The notes below the pieces were generated by a model, which was given only the letters and a program-made list of their open reading frames with translations, was not told the DNA's origin and did no database searches. From assembly GCA_030765065.1 (NCBI GenBank), contig CM060975.1:197006507-197070506 (forward strand): 64,000 nucleotides of DNA. Reading direction: 5' to 3'. This document shows positions 35,969 through 48,030 of the stretch, one piece after another. Every line of letters begins with the position of its first letter. The first letter of the stretch is position 1. A program made the position numbers and the translations under genes. The DNA is from Deroplatys truncata. Its lineage: Eukaryota > Arthropoda > Insecta > Mantodea > Mantidae.

Positions 35969-36417
35969 GCCTCCGTACCTTTTATGGCTCCCCTTGCCTC
36001 TCCTGTCGTTTACCGCCTACGTTTCCAACTTCCAAGTAATTAATCAGTGATTCGGATAACAAATTTAATGCAGGAAACTTTTGTAAATTTAGGTAATTCA
36101 GAATGTAATTATTACTGTTAATTCTCTTTATTACTCTAAGAGAAATTTCTAGCTGAAGTTCACCCCAAAACGTCTCCTGTTATGATAGTGCCCCGTTTTT
36201 CCTTTCCAGCGAAGCTAACTCGTAGAGGATATGTAACGTTAAATAGTTTGCAGACCTGCATTGCTAATAAAATTATCCATTTATGCGTTTATTCCAAATT
36301 GAACATGTTTTTCACCACGTTACCACAGTATGTTAAATTTAGGTATCTTTAGATTGGTAACACCCTTAAAATAAAAAGATCATTTTTATAATCATAGACT
36401 TTCTCTACCCCCATTAT
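35969..36417. other. No recognisable gene
   Basis: AT-rich. Nothing recognised. Confidence 0.5.
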
Positions 36418-36920
36418 TACCGAGCGAGATGGCGCAAGATGGTGATGTGTGCGACTCACCTTCGGGAGGTCCCGGGTTCGATCACGACGAGCGCCCACTC
36501 TGACTATGGGTTTTTCATGGTTTCCCCGGGTCGGCAAGCGAATGCTGGGGTGGTTTCATAACTACCATCTTTCATTCCGTTTCCTTCTCATCTTTCAGGT
36601 GTGCTTATTGGTTCGTGGCGTATGGCAGTGCCGGACAGATGGCGCGGATGCATGCTCAAAGCAAAGCGTACTCCCAATAGACACCGTAGGGCTGCTTGGT
36701 CGTTGGATCGATCATCGCCGTCTCTAGGCAGCTCCAGCAGTGGGACGGATATTCGGACTTGGAAATGTTAAGACTTCCGCGTGTCTCTGTGGACTGTCTG
36801 CCTGCGGCCTGTAGCCTCCTGCGGTTCCTTCATTTCAACCCTTCCTCCTGGAGATAGGGGTAGTAGACGCAACAGATCTGAGGTGTCCCCTCCGTTGGGT
36901 AACCTTTACCTATACTCCCT
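36418..36920 (+). repeat. tRNA-derived SINE, long family (S2), best-preserved head
   Basis: ACCGAGCGAGATGGCGCAAG holds the A box and GGGTTCGATCACG the B box. The shared core GGTTTTTCATGGTTTCCCC comes next, then GCGAATGCTGGGGTGGTTTC and the long tail ending in GGTGTCCCCTCCGTTGGGTA. Flanks CTCTACCCCCAT and CTATACTCCCTAT may be a worn target duplication. Confidence 0.88.
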
Positions 36921-38152
36921 ATAATATTTGGTTTTTTACAAATAAGTAATTAAAAATCGGTTTGTTGTACTTCCTGTCAAATTACACATATTATTTGTAG
37001 GAGTTCACGAGAAACAAAAGAAAGGAATTAACGTTTCAGAAGTGTGTTGGTTAAAACATTGGAAAACTCAAACGCAAAACAGGAAATATTTCGTAAACGG
37101 TACAAAAGTCTCACCACCAATTGCGACACATGATTTAAGACTGATGGAGAAATAAATTTGTGAAGTCGTAAAAACTAAGCAAGTTCAGTAAACACATTGG
37201 TGATTCCTGACTTTGACAAGTATTTTCTTCATCAAACGCAAATCGATTATCAGCGCAATCTCCAGTATTACACTAAAACATTTGCTCGCAAAATGCATGT
37301 AAAATGATTTTGTTTTATACTATCTGAAATTTCATACTTTTCCATCTCTAAACCAATGCGTCAAATTGAATTTTCCATTCAGTTATTTTCTGCACTTGAA
37401 CACCAACATATGAATACACAGGCCCTGCAAGGAACATAAAACATATGACTCCGTCCATGTCCAACATAATATGCAATAGAATAAGTATTTAACCAATATA
37501 TAAAGTGTTTGACATAGTATGAAACAAACTATGGTACCTAACTGCAGGAAAGTGTGATTTTCAGGACTGGTTTCGAACCTACTCGTCGTGAAAAAAGCTC
37601 AATTTCGTATACAGTTACGTAAGTAACTATTTTCGATGTGCTATCATCCATGAGAACTATTGATAAGTATATTTATTTATTGTTGAGATATGCAATATAA
37701 TCATACTTCATAGTTGAATTTCGCCATTTAATTTTACGTCTTCATTTCCCTTTATTTGTTAGCGTTTACTTAATGATTTAATTCATACAGTATTTAAGTA
37801 TAACTCTTCCGGTGCAACCAGCCACCTCGCCTTCAGTTGTTGACAAGCTTGGCCAACACTACCAGGTGTAACTAATCGATCACCAGTTCATAGAGGCTAG
37901 CGCGCTCGGCCTTGATAATGCTTTTGAACAGCTGATAGTAATTTGTTATATTTTCGTATAAATATTTCTAATATTCACTATCTCGAAAAAAAAAATGTCC
38001 TTTGCAGAAACCCGGAAGTGAAAATAATCGACTCGTCTCGTACTTTCAGACTTCTTCCTGCAAAGACGTACTTGTCCGCAATGTACTATTGTCAACACCA
38101 AATACGAAAAGATTGAAAAATCTATTTAATTTTTAAAAAATATACAGCTAAT
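36921..38152. other. No recognisable gene
   Basis: AT-rich, many stops in all frames. Nothing recognised. Confidence 0.5.
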
Positions 38153-38160
38153 AGTATAAA

Positions 38161-38724
38161 AGACCGCGCGAGGTGGCCCTGCGGTAACGCGTGCGAAATG
38201 CATTCGGGAAGTCCCGGGATCGATTCCCGGCAACCGCCAAAGGTTTTTTCCGGGTTTTGTCGGTCGTCAGGAGTGAATAATGGAGTGGTTTCTTTCAGCG
38301 CCTGAATTTTCCGTCCCTCCGTTCCGTTCCACTCATAATTTGATTCATCCTTCGCCCCGTTAGGTCTGTTTCAGGTTTGGAAGTGCCGGCAGTGGTGTTT
38401 CGGTGCGGCGTGGCAAGGAAAAAGGATGCTCTTTGAGGAACTTTCTCCGTCACTCGGCTTTCGGCTGGTTACCGGGAGGTAAACCGACAGCCTCTTCGGA
38501 GTAGGCTTTGGACACACTGTGTGGGGCGGGTCTGCCTGTCCGACTGTCGGTGTGTCTCAATCTGGAAACTGTAGGGACCCTGTCATTGCTGTGTCGTCAC
38601 TGCTGGTTCCGTTCGCCCGGTGTCTCCTCTCCCTTCTGCTCCTCCCTTCCGGAGTGCCCCTATGTGGGGCATAGGTACAATATCCTCGCTGGAGCGGGAT
38701 GCTTCCTCCGATTATGAGGGATAA
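38161..38724 (+). repeat. tRNA-derived SINE, long family (S2 relative)
   Basis: The head AGACCGCGCGAGGTGGCCCT has a B box CGGGATCGATTCCCG near 38215. The core is altered (GGTTTTTTCCGGGTTTTGTC) and the 3' body differs in part from other S2 copies, so it may be a subfamily. AGTATAAA at 38153-38160 and 38725-38732 is a short flanking repeat. Confidence 0.85.
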
Positions 38725-38734
38725 AGTATAAATC

Positions 38735-39232
38735 TATACCAGCGCCAGAAAACGTAGCTGAAATGCCGTTTTTTCTTTCTGCATATTAAAAAAGTAAATT
38801 TCCATCCATTAATTTGGCTTCTAGAATTCTTTAAAGTGAAGATCAATACCTTCCGGAGTCATTGACATTGGAAAAAACTAGGAATACAGGGAAACGAAAT
38901 ACAGCAGCAATTCGTCGAAAATTCCACTTTTAACTACGTATGGTTGTAAACACGTGGTAGGATTTAGAATTTGTAGATCAGCGAGATTTTTAAAGCGCAG
39001 TTTATGCAAGTCACAAACCGTACCATCTGCCTTAAATCCGTCACGTGCCAATCCCGTGGGAGGTACCTTAAAAATTCATTCCGCCTCTTCCAGCTCTTTG
39101 GGAAGTCCGGTCTTGTACCCCTATTCCGCTTCTCTTTTGGACCGCAGGTCAGTTTGAGATGGAATTATTGCAGCAATATTATAACTGTGTATAGGTACTG
39201 TGCTCGAGATGAAACATTTAAAACACAAATCT
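38735..39232. other. No recognisable gene
   Basis: Two overlapping short frames at 38954-39234 without motifs. Nothing firm. Confidence 0.45.
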
Positions 39233-39535
39233 GAAGTGTAACATTCACATAACTACCCACTATTGTTTACTTTGTATATCTCTTCTGAAGTATATATTTT
39301 AGAAAGTTAGATTTTCCTACTTCGATAATCGATATAATTTTTTTAAAAATGATTTAATTACATATTTCTTTGCATCTTAGAAAGATACTAAAGTTAAATA
39401 CCGTTTGATATTTAACGAACTTTTCGTGTTTGTGTTATGCTGTTCACAGACAGATACACATTTTTCTAAAAATCCTTTCTTTAAATTCAGGGGCCTCAAA
39501 ACGCGTATTTCCGGTGAAATCGCCATATTTTTAGT
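39233..39535 (+). mobile_element. Family H element, internally deleted
   Basis: The left edge GAAGTGTAACATTCACATAA is present. About 500 bp of the middle is missing, and the copy resumes at CTTAGAAAGATACTAAAGTT. It ends at CCGGTGAAATCGCCATATTT before the palindrome. Confidence 0.75.
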
Positions 39536-40329
39536 TATTCTTTAAGTAAAATAAATACAATTTGAACTCCGGATTCTCTCGAGATAAATTCAAAAGCTTT
39601 GTTTATAGTACTGCAAAAATTGCAAAAGTTATAATTAATAAATTGAATAGGCATAATTTTAAAACGTATTATTGCAATAGTAGATAGTTTTGGGTATGTA
39701 ACAATGATTGTGGCAGAAACCAAACAGTTCGAAATCTCTGCCCCTCTCTCCCTCTCGCTGCAAGAAACTGCTGGAATAAGCAAACACATTTCTTCAGTTT
39801 TTTAATTACCTTGGTTTAACGCCTCCTCTTTTTAAAATACTTCGTGAATCCTTTCATAACCTACTAAATTTGAAGTATTACCAGGAGTTTTGTTTAATGA
39901 TCACAAAAGACTACACCATTATTATTCCGACCGTGTACCAAAACAGCAATAACATGATTCCCTATTTAAGTATTCCCCTAAACTTTCTCACACGCAGAGC
40001 ATATTCCGAACGCACCAGTCACGTGTTGGTGAACTGTTGGTCATATGGCACGATTGTTAAAAGTTCCCCTTGTATCCATTAGTAATGGTGGTCACTTCCC
40101 GAACAACAAACAGATGTCGCTCATAATTAGATTTCTAGCCCCCCTGTGTTCACCGTACAATACTGCACCCATCCCTTTAATGTGCAGTGATGCCATCCCT
40201 AGGGAGTCTAGTTGTATTCCCCTATCATGTGGGGATATTTGTTTGCAAGTTCCTTTCAGTCTATATATAAATACAACCACTATCTCGCTCTTTCGGAACC
40301 GTAATTTTAGGATTTCTAAATTAAAAATC
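39536..40329. other. No recognisable gene
   Basis: Short overlapping frames only. Nothing recognised. Confidence 0.45.
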
Positions 40330-41024
40330 TGATGTGTTACACTCACATGACTTTCTCTACTCTTGTACAATCTAATTTTACAAACGCCTATTCTCCATAT
40401 GCTTCATGTTAATCGAGATATCGAGATGTCAGTCTTATTGGTAATTTTCTTGTAGATGCAAGGTAAATATGGTAGCTTTTAAGCGATAGTCAAATATTTT
40501 AACGCTGGTTGCTATGTGGCGCATTCCATTCTCTTTGCATGTCCAGGACATAAAAAAAATGAATAACGCATTTGAGAAAAAGTATAAGTATTGGAAAATT
40601 TAAGGAAATAACAAGCAATATCTCGAAAACGGTTCACTCAACAAAAGAAATGTATATGACATAAGTTGTGTATTTTAACGCTATCTACATTTTTTGTGTA
40701 GTAAAATTTTGTCTATCTCTTATGGTTTACCAGTTATGCAAAAGTCGTTCACAATGAAGAATACTTTTGGAGATATTCCCAGAAAATTCGAGATATACAT
40801 TTCATTTCTCATGACATTATCTTAAACATATGATATTTTCATCAAAATCGTTAGAGCCATTTTTGAGAAAATTAAAATTTTCGAAAAATCTTCCATGTAA
40901 AGGGTAGTCTGGGGTGGGGGGATTTTGTTGAAAACCTTCGTGTCGCATCTCTAGAAGATACTGAAACTAAATACCAAGTTTGGTGCTTATCCGACTGTTC
41001 GTTTTTGAGTTATGCTGTTCACAG

Positions 41025-41056
<32 letters not shown>

Positions 41057-41192
41057 ACACACGGACATGTTTCCAAAAATGCTTTTTTTGGATTCAGGAG
41101 GTCTCAAAACATGTATTTCCGGCGAAATCTCGGTATCGAATTTTTGGGTGGAATGCAATTCTTCCTCTACTTACTATACGTAGTAGAGAAAG
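40330..41192 (+). mobile_element. Family H element, reference full-length copy
   Basis: The element starts CTGATGTGTTACACTCACAT. An ACTTTCTCTAC motif lies about 20 bp inside, at 40350-40360. The complementary GTAGAGAAAGT lies at the far edge, 41181-41191, so the inverted repeats are asymmetric. A CA/CAGA microsatellite is at 41022-41063. The last 30 bp form a palindrome centred on TACTATACGTA (41160-41190). There is no coding capacity. Asymmetric inverted motifs, an internal microsatellite and a terminal hairpin are the layout of Helentron-associated non-autonomous elements (DINE-1/HINE); the autonomous partner is not in the window. Other classes of MITE remain possible. Confidence 0.8.
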
Positions 41193-41251
41193 TAAAAAAG
41201 AATTGTGAGACGCTCGGACAGCTTTATCTATATATATTACAAATTCATATA

Positions 41252-41759
41252 CAGAATGTCTCAAAATGAAGTATGCACTCTTTGCAGCATAATTTCTCAG
41301 CAACTAAATGAAACAGACATACAATTTTTGTTGTTTGTGATTCAGAGCATAGAAACACGTTCACATGTTTATAAACAAACATGGTGATGCATTTATCGTT
41401 CGATGAACGTAAGTGGTTACTTACTATTGGAAAGTGGAAAATGTTGAGGTCCAACGGCATTAACCGAGAAGGTTAACAATCACAAGTATCCGAGACAAGT
41501 TTGAAGTCGATGGAACGGTGCAAGATGTGTTGAAAGGAGGGTGCGGAAGAAAGAGAAGTTCCTCCCATAACGAGAGTGCTGATGTAACATCAGACTTTGC
41601 ATGAAAAACACGGTTGTTGGGAGTGTACCGTGGTAGAAGGGGAAATTTTCAAGATGTATGGTTTTATGGAAAACAATACAACAAAAAGTGTGTTTCTGTC
41701 TCATTTTGTTGCTCAGAATAGTGTTTCAAAGAGTGTATACATCAAGTTGAGACACTCTG
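41252..41759 (+). mobile_element. Tc1/mariner-type element, internally deleted (508 bp)
   Basis: The left terminus is CAGAATGTCTCAAAATGAAG and the right is the complement of CAGAGTGTCTCAACTTGATG. TA lies on both sides (41250-41251 and 41760-41761). Between them are remnants of the transposase N-terminus: LSFDERKWLLTIGKW near 41395, then RDKFEVDGTVQDVLKGG-like text after a frame change. These match the DNA-binding half of an arthropod mariner relative. The catalytic half is gone. Confidence 0.9.
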
Positions 41760-42164
41760 TATATAGGAAGACCTAGCAGTGATTCTGCTGTACATTTACG
41801 TTATTCACTATAAATTTCTGCCTAGAAATCATTTCAAGTTAAGCAATAGTGCATAGTTACACATGGAAGAATCATTCAAATGTTTAATTCAGAAGCACAG
41901 AACAAATTCGGCGGTCTAAAAATGAGTTCTTGGGGAAAAGAAAACAGCAGGATGGCAAACTTTCAAAGTTCCACGAGATTACGCACTCACACCAGCGTAT
42001 ACCATCGAGTATTTAGAAATCAGCTGATACTAACAAAGAAGATCATATGATATAGTCTTCTCTATAGTCAATCCATTATTAAGTATGGTCTCCCAGTTGT
42101 ACAGAATTATACGAAATTCAATCAGATGAAGAACGTTACATGGTATGGCAGATAATTCAGGTGG

Positions 42165-42540
42165 TAGGTAACCTTTTATTTCTCATGCCACTATCTTAAA
42201 CATATGTTTTAATCCAAAGCTCTAGAAAAATGACGAAAATTTTAATGCTGAAAAGGTAGTTGGAGTGGGAGATTTTCTTGAAAATCTTCGTCTGACGTCC
42301 TTAACGTTTGACACAAGTATGAATTTTTATATTCACCTTACTCTTCATTTCTGATTATACCATTTACAGACAGACGGACCAACGGACAGAATGAATCACA
42401 CATCAACATTTTTCAAGGAGTGCTTTTTGGAATCAGGATACCTCCAAACGCGCATTTCCTCCCAGCCTGATTTCAAATGTTTTTACAGAGTGCAATATTC
42501 TGTCTACCTCTCTACTTACCATAGCTAAGCGGCAAAGAAA
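42165..42540 (+). mobile_element. Family H element, 3' half, old
   Basis: Starts in CTCATGCCACTATCTTAAAC, passes a CAGACAGACGGACC microsatellite remnant at 42370-42384, and ends near TACTTACCATAGCTAAGCGG. A fresh copy begins directly after it. Confidence 0.75.
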
Positions 42541-42545
42541 AAAAA

Positions 42546-43402
42546 TCTGATATACTGCATTCACATGACTTTCTCTTGTACAAACCATTCTTACAAGTGC
42601 TTATTCTTGTATCTACTTCTTGTTAATGGAAATAAACGTTTGCAAAAATTATGTTATTATTTCCTTGTAGGTAAAAGCAGATTAGAAGAACAGACTTTAA
42701 GCGATAGCCAAAACTTTTAATGACGGGTCTCTATGCAATGGCTTTGAAATTTTGTTCTCTTTGCATGGCCAGGAGGAGAGGGAAAAAAACCAACAAGGAC
42801 TTCCAGATTGAGAAAAGTACAAGTACTTGAAAATTCAAACCAATAACAAGAAATATCTCGGAAATGATTAACTAAGACGCACAGAGACAAAATGTATTTG
42901 AAATAAATTGTGTGCTTTAATGATCTAAATTTTTTGTGTAGTAAGATTTTGTCTCTCACTCTTACGGTTTACACGTTATGCAAAAGCCATTAAGAATGAA
43001 GGAGACTTTAGAGGTGCTCCCAGAAAAAACAAGATATACATTTCATTTGTCAAGAAAATATCTTAAAACATGTGTTTTAATAAAAAATTCTAGAGCCATT
43101 AAGAGAAAATCAAAACGTTTCGTGTAAAGTGGGGATTTGGTGTGGGGGATTTTCTTGAAAATCTCCGTGTCGCATCTTTGGAAGATGCTGAACATAAATA
43201 CCACGTTTAGTAATTAACAGGCGTTTCGTTTATGGGCTATGGTGATCACTGACAGGTGCGCGCTCACGGATCTTTTTCTAAAAAATTGTTTTTGGGTTCA
43301 GGGGTAGCTCAAAACACGTATTTCCGGGGAAATCTCGAAATCGAATTATTGGGTGGCATATAATACCTCCCCTACTTACTATACGTAGTAGAGAAAGTAA
43401 TA
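42546..43402 (+). mobile_element. Family H element, full length
   Basis: Left edge AATCTGATATACTGCATTCA. Right end CTACTTACTATACGTAGTAG then AGAAAGTAA at 43383-43410. It abuts the old half-copy to the left, giving two copies in direct tandem. Confidence 0.88.
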
Positions 43403-43404
43403 AA

Positions 43405-44084
43405 AAAAATATTCGACGTCGAAGAATGAGATGGTCGGTGTTACTGAAAGGATGGTGAAACCAAATCCCTGAAGGAGTAATAAATAATGTGTTTGATGGT
43501 GCTTGAAGAAGATGAAGAAAAAGAGGAGGAAGAAGAAGAACTTCACCGTTCGAAATCTCTTACCTGCCTAACTTTATTACGAGACGTCCTCGGCTTCATA
43601 CGACAGCCCACCTGCAACAAAATTTGCCAAGTTGTTTGCCATCTTCCAGAAACTCCTCTACCGCAAAGACATGGAAATGTCTTCAGAATTCTAACAGCAC
43701 CGTTTTTAGTTTGAAGTACTTCAGCCAAACTTTCACTGGAGGAAAAGCGACAACACCGAGGCAAGTGAAGGTCGTGGAACACTGTCAATTGAGAGCGTCT
43801 CCAACTTCCAAATGCTACTGTCAAGAAGTCACATTGTCTTGATGACGTAGCAAGGGGGAGGAGCATATTAACAGCTGTTGCTGTGGAGATTGCTCCACTC
43901 TATTCTAAGTACCCAACACTTTTCTTCCGACAACTGCATTACAGCACAAGCTATTAGCTTAGGAATGCGAATTCTAACGTATCATTAAAAGTGCAGCAGA
44001 ATAATTGTAATCGTCATCATCAGGGCCGGATTCAGATGAGATATCGCCTTTTAATTATTGCATTAGGCATTGCTAACTGAAGAA
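43405..44084. other. No recognisable gene
   Basis: A Glu-rich GAAGAAGAGGAGG run at about 43504-43542 and a 107-codon minus-strand chance frame (43543-43866) without recognised motifs. No gene supported. Confidence 0.4.
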
Positions 44085-44905
44085 GATGGTTTGTTACGTT
44101 ATTTTCCCCACGTTTAAAAAAATATTAACTTTGTAATTAAACTGTTTCTTTAAATATTTAATATTTATGTTTGCCTCGGCTGCGTCAGTATTTATTTTAG
44201 AGACATGGATATCTTGGCAGGGTTGTGATACGACAAGAATGAGGCTTACACAGATTATAATTTTACTTCACTCCTTTTATTACTGCTTGACAGGATTTAT
44301 ATAACACTTCACTGATAGAGAGCTGTGAGATTCTGTTTATTATTAAATACTTGCACTTTTTAACACGTAAACTATTTTCGTCTCACACGAATACGTATTA
44401 TATTTCTCGAGGACGCATCACGTATCCAGTTATAAGCAATGTCTGTAGGCAACTGAACTGATTTCAAGCGCCTAAACTTTGTAAATTTATGTCTATATCA
44501 AGTCTCTGATTGGCTAATCCTACTCCAATAGAATACCTTCATTTAACTAAAGCTTTTTCTGTTTGTTGATTGGCTATTTTATAAACTGTCACTAAAATTA
44601 CATTATTGCTTCCAAGAATCACAAGTAACATTTAAGCTCTCAAACTCATTATTGCCTCAAGGTTACCTCATTGTTAACAACTTTTAACTTGTTATTCTCA
44701 CAGCTCCTACATTATTAAATTACGTAATACATTCACATAACATTATTGAACATGTTTACAATAATATAAGCATATGCAATGACTGTTACATACATTTTAA
44801 AAATTGTTACATACACATATTGCTTCAAGGCGGGCTGTTATTGAATTCACATATTATATAATTTGACTGAAATCATTTAAGTGTTAAAAACACTGCTTCG
44901 TAACG
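44085..44905 (+). mobile_element. Family B repeat, copy 1 (possible solo LTR fossil)
   Basis: About 0.8 kb, repeated in the same orientation at 54928-55717. It begins TGTTACG and ends near CTTCGTAAC, an inverted pairing common at the ends of gypsy-type LTRs. It carries a TATATAAC box near 44294 and two GATTGGCTA (inverted CCAAT) boxes at about 44510 and 44568. No internal retrovirus-like genes are present beside it. It looks like an old remnant; the LTR reading is an inference. Confidence 0.5.
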
Positions 44906-44973
44906 TGTACATAAATCCGTATAATGGGCCCCAGATTATGAAAATATATATTAGGCAACCGATTCGATTTTGT

Positions 44974-45785
44974 TACTTTCCCTACTAGGTACAGAGTAGG
45001 TAGAGAAGACATATTCCTTATCGAGATTTCACTGGTAATACACGTTTTGAGGCCCCTTGCATCTAAAAAAAAGCATTTTTAGAAAAAGATCTCTCTCTCT
45101 CTGTCTTTGAACAGCATAACTCAAAAACGAAATGTCGGACTTGGTACTTAAGTCCAATGCCCTCCAAGGATGCGACATGAATATTTTCAAGAGAATTCCC
45201 ACACCTCAGACTACCCTTTAGAAGAAAATGTTTTCGAATTTTTTTTATCAAAAATGGCTCTACGATTTTGATTAAAAGACCATTTATTAAAGATATTTAC
45301 ATGAAAAATAAAATGTACACCTTGAATTTTCTGGGAATACCTGTGAAGTACTGTTAATTCCGAAAGAATTTTGTATAATCTTGTGTAACTAGTAAACGTT
45401 AAGCGATAGACGAAAAGTACTACACAAAAAATGTAGATCTCTTTAAAGCACATAACTTATTTCAAAAACCTTTTAGTGGCATAAGCCATTTCTGAGATAT
45501 TCGTTATTAATAGTTCGAATTGCCCAATACTTTGTAATTCTTTTAAACCACTGTCTATATTCAGTTGTTTCTCGCGATTGCATGGAAAGAGTATGGAATT
45601 TTAAGCCCAGCAAATCGCTTCCGGTTGTACATCTGACTATTGCTATTCTCTTTGTATCTACAACAAAATGTATAATGTAGCTCTTTCTGCAAATCTTTAT
45701 CTCGATTAATTTCGAAGAATAATTTGTATACCCACTAAGAAACGATAGAGGGTAGAGAAAGGCATGTGAATGTAACACATCGTAT
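44974..45785 (-). mobile_element. Family H element, near full length
   Basis: Minus orientation. The worn palindrome ACTTTCCCTACTAGGTACAG is at 44976-44995, then a CTCTCTCTCTCTGTC microsatellite at 45091-45106. The opposite edge is GAATGTAACACATCG at 45768-45782. Confidence 0.85.
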
Positions 45786-45789
45786 CGGT

Positions 45790-46453
45790 TAAATATCCAA
45801 TAAAAAGATCTGTATGCATAGTATAACTAGTACGTAAACTCGAGCACAGAATATCGCATGCAACAGATCGACCGTGAGCGATCCGCCACTGGTTACCGAA
45901 TCATCACGGCACTAAGCACATTACACTAAGCTAGTTTACACGGTCACGCTGTTCTCCCATCTCAGTTTGCTAATTACATCTCTACATAAGCTAATCCCAA
46001 ACAATGCGCAAGGACTTTGAATAACGAGTTGGGGGTGAGATGTTCCCTCTTCACGTGCAGGGGAAAAAAAAGAGGTAATTAACGGCAAGTGCAATCTGCT
46101 GTAGTAACTAGCAAGCCATCGCCTCTTTAAAACGTTATTAAAATTATTAAACACAGCGAGAGTGATTAATATTCCGACTGCTGGCATAAAAAAAGAAAAA
46201 AGCAGGGCAATGTAGATACATCACTCATTTGTTTCCACAGAGGTTTTTATTTTATTTATTGCACTGCCAGCTCTGGGGATTATAGCGTCCCTTGAACGAA
46301 GAATTTTGCATCGGTATTACCTAGTGAACGGAATATTGAATGATTTTTGTCCAAATTATCCACAGAATTCTACAAATGCGGTCAAATTATAACAGTAAAA
46401 CATCCGAATGCTACTAACGTTGAGTATAATTATGTTCCTCTTGTTAATCACGA
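45790..46453. other. No recognisable gene
   Basis: Nothing recognised before the TTA microsatellite. Confidence 0.5.
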
Positions 46454-46454
46454 A

Positions 46455-46525
<71 letters not shown>
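46454..46525. repeat. (ATT)n microsatellite
   Basis: An unbroken ATT run of about 70 bp, the longest microsatellite in the window, just upstream of a SINE insertion. Confidence 0.97.
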
Positions 46526-46527
<2 letters not shown>

Positions 46528-46556
46528 ACCGTTTAACATCCTTTCTTACTACATTC

Positions 46557-47041
46557 GGGCCGAGCGAGGTGGCGCCGTGGTAATGTGTGCTCGCATTCGG
46601 GAGGTCCCGGTTTCGATCCCCGAAGACCGTCCACTCTAACCCATGGGTTTTTCGTGGTTTCCCCGGGTCGGCGCCGTCTTCTACTAAGACTCTTCTGTCC
46701 CTAATTTCCTGTAACGATCTCCTCCTTATCATCTGTTTCTGTGTTGTAGGACCAGGCGGCGGTGTTCGGCGGGTTGCGGCTGGACGGTGGCTGTGCGCTC
46801 TGTAGAGGTTTCTCTTGACTTCGTTCCATGGAGAGCTCGGTTAGGAGACCCGCCTCCGGGTGCTTTCTGGCAAGCGCTTCTTCGGGGAACCCCCGGAGGC
46901 TCGGCACCTAATGGGTGGGCCCGCGCGGCGTTGAATGCGTTTAGTCTGGAAAAATTAGAGACCCCATCCATTCTTGCGCCCGTCGTCGTCCAGATCTGGT
47001 GAGGCGCTCTGCCCCGTTTCGGCAGCCCCTCCGTCTACCTT
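46557..47041 (+). repeat. tRNA-derived SINE, long family (S2), full length
   Basis: The head GGCCGAGCGAGGTGGCGCCG holds the A box and CCCGGTTTCGATCCCC the B box. The core GGTTTTTCGTGGTTTCCCC is perfect here. The 3' body is GC-rich and ends GCAGCCCCTCCGTCTACC. TTACTACATTC at 46546-46556 and 47042-47052 is a perfect 11 bp target duplication. Several chance frames cross it. Confidence 0.93.
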
Positions 47042-47091
47042 TTACTACATTCAGCACCACAGGGTGGAAACTGATGGTACATGAAATGAAA

Positions 47092-47940
47092 TGATTTCAA
47101 GAAAATCCCATATCCCAAACTTCTCTTCACATGAAGATAATCGAATTTTTTATTTTCTCAAAAATAGCCCTGACGGTTTTCATTAAAATACCATACGTTT
47201 AAGATATTTAGATGACAAACAAAATGCTTACCTTGATTTTTCTGGGAATAGCCTGTGAAGTCCTGAGAGGAGTTAGGAGTAGTGATATGTGGGGCATCCA
47301 GTAACTGGAGCACAGCACCGTGCATAAGCATAGCGGGTCTTTTGTGATTCCAACGTGACCACTGAGGGAAGGGATAAACAGAAGACCTGCGAGAGTGAAC
47401 GGTGTCATCAAGGCTAAGGGTGGGCCAACACCATATGGACTTCCAGCATTACCGATGGAGGACGCCACGGACTTGTACGTCATTTTCAGCCAGGTGTCTA
47501 GATATATTTTGATCACGTAGTGTAGGTAAACTTGCATAACTGGTAAACGTTAAGCGATAGTGAAAGCGTACTGCACAAAAAAAAATGTAGATCTCTTTAA
47601 GACTCATAATGTATTTCAAATAACTTTTATTGTGGTATCAGCCATTTCGGAATGTTTGCTTTTATCGGTTTAAATTTTGCAATACCTCATTGTTTTGAAA
47701 TATTGTGGCCATTGAGTTGTTGCTTCCGACAGAGCGTCTCAATTGACTATTAGTTCGGTTCCATGCATCCCCTTTGTACCTTTAACGAAATTTGTAATGG
47801 AAATATTTCTGCAACGTTTATCTCGATAAAAGGAAGCACACGAAAAAATAAAGTTTTGTAAGAATAATTGTAGAAGCTACACACCAATAAATGATAGTGG
47901 GTGGAGAAAGTTTTGTAAATTTAACACATCAGAATTTTTT
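47092..47940 (-). mobile_element. Family H element, interrupted by a Tc1-like fragment
   Basis: Minus orientation. It lacks the palindrome and microsatellite and starts at TTTCAAGAAAATCCC. It breaks off at GCCTGTGAAGTCCT (47260) and resumes at TTGCATAACTGGTAAACG (47532). The edge is AAATTTAACACATCAGAAT near 47935. Confidence 0.8.
47262..47530 (-). mobile_element. Tc1-like element, terminal fragment inserted in family H
   Basis: Read on the minus strand from 47523: CACTACGTGATCAAAATATA, then ACACCTGGCTGAAAATGAC, then GTGTTGGCCCACCCTTAGCC. I recognise this as the non-coding terminal region of a Tc1-like transposon widespread in arthropods. Its chance translation reads SSIGNAG.PYGVGPPLALMT. Only one end is clear; the other is truncated, and no transposase is present. 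Confidence 0.7.
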
Positions 47941-48030
47941 CTTCGTATTCATAAGGTTCGGATATTGTATTTTATAACAAATGTATTCATACTTTTTCTT
48001 CCTCTTAACAAATGGCACATGAAACAAAGT

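Noticed and set aside
41022-41063. Regularly spaced repeats that could suggest a CRISPR-like array
   Set aside because: Simple CA/CAGA microsatellite within a eukaryotic repeat; no spacer structure.
40967-41269. Several overlapping Thr/His- and Val-rich frames over CA repeats
   Set aside because: Translations of the family H microsatellite and flanks; the same peptides recur at every copy (22104, 61359, 62109, 62911).
43487-43866. Glu-rich plus-strand frame and 107-codon minus-strand frame
   Set aside because: Driven by a GAAGAAGAGG run; no domain and no homologue that I recognise.
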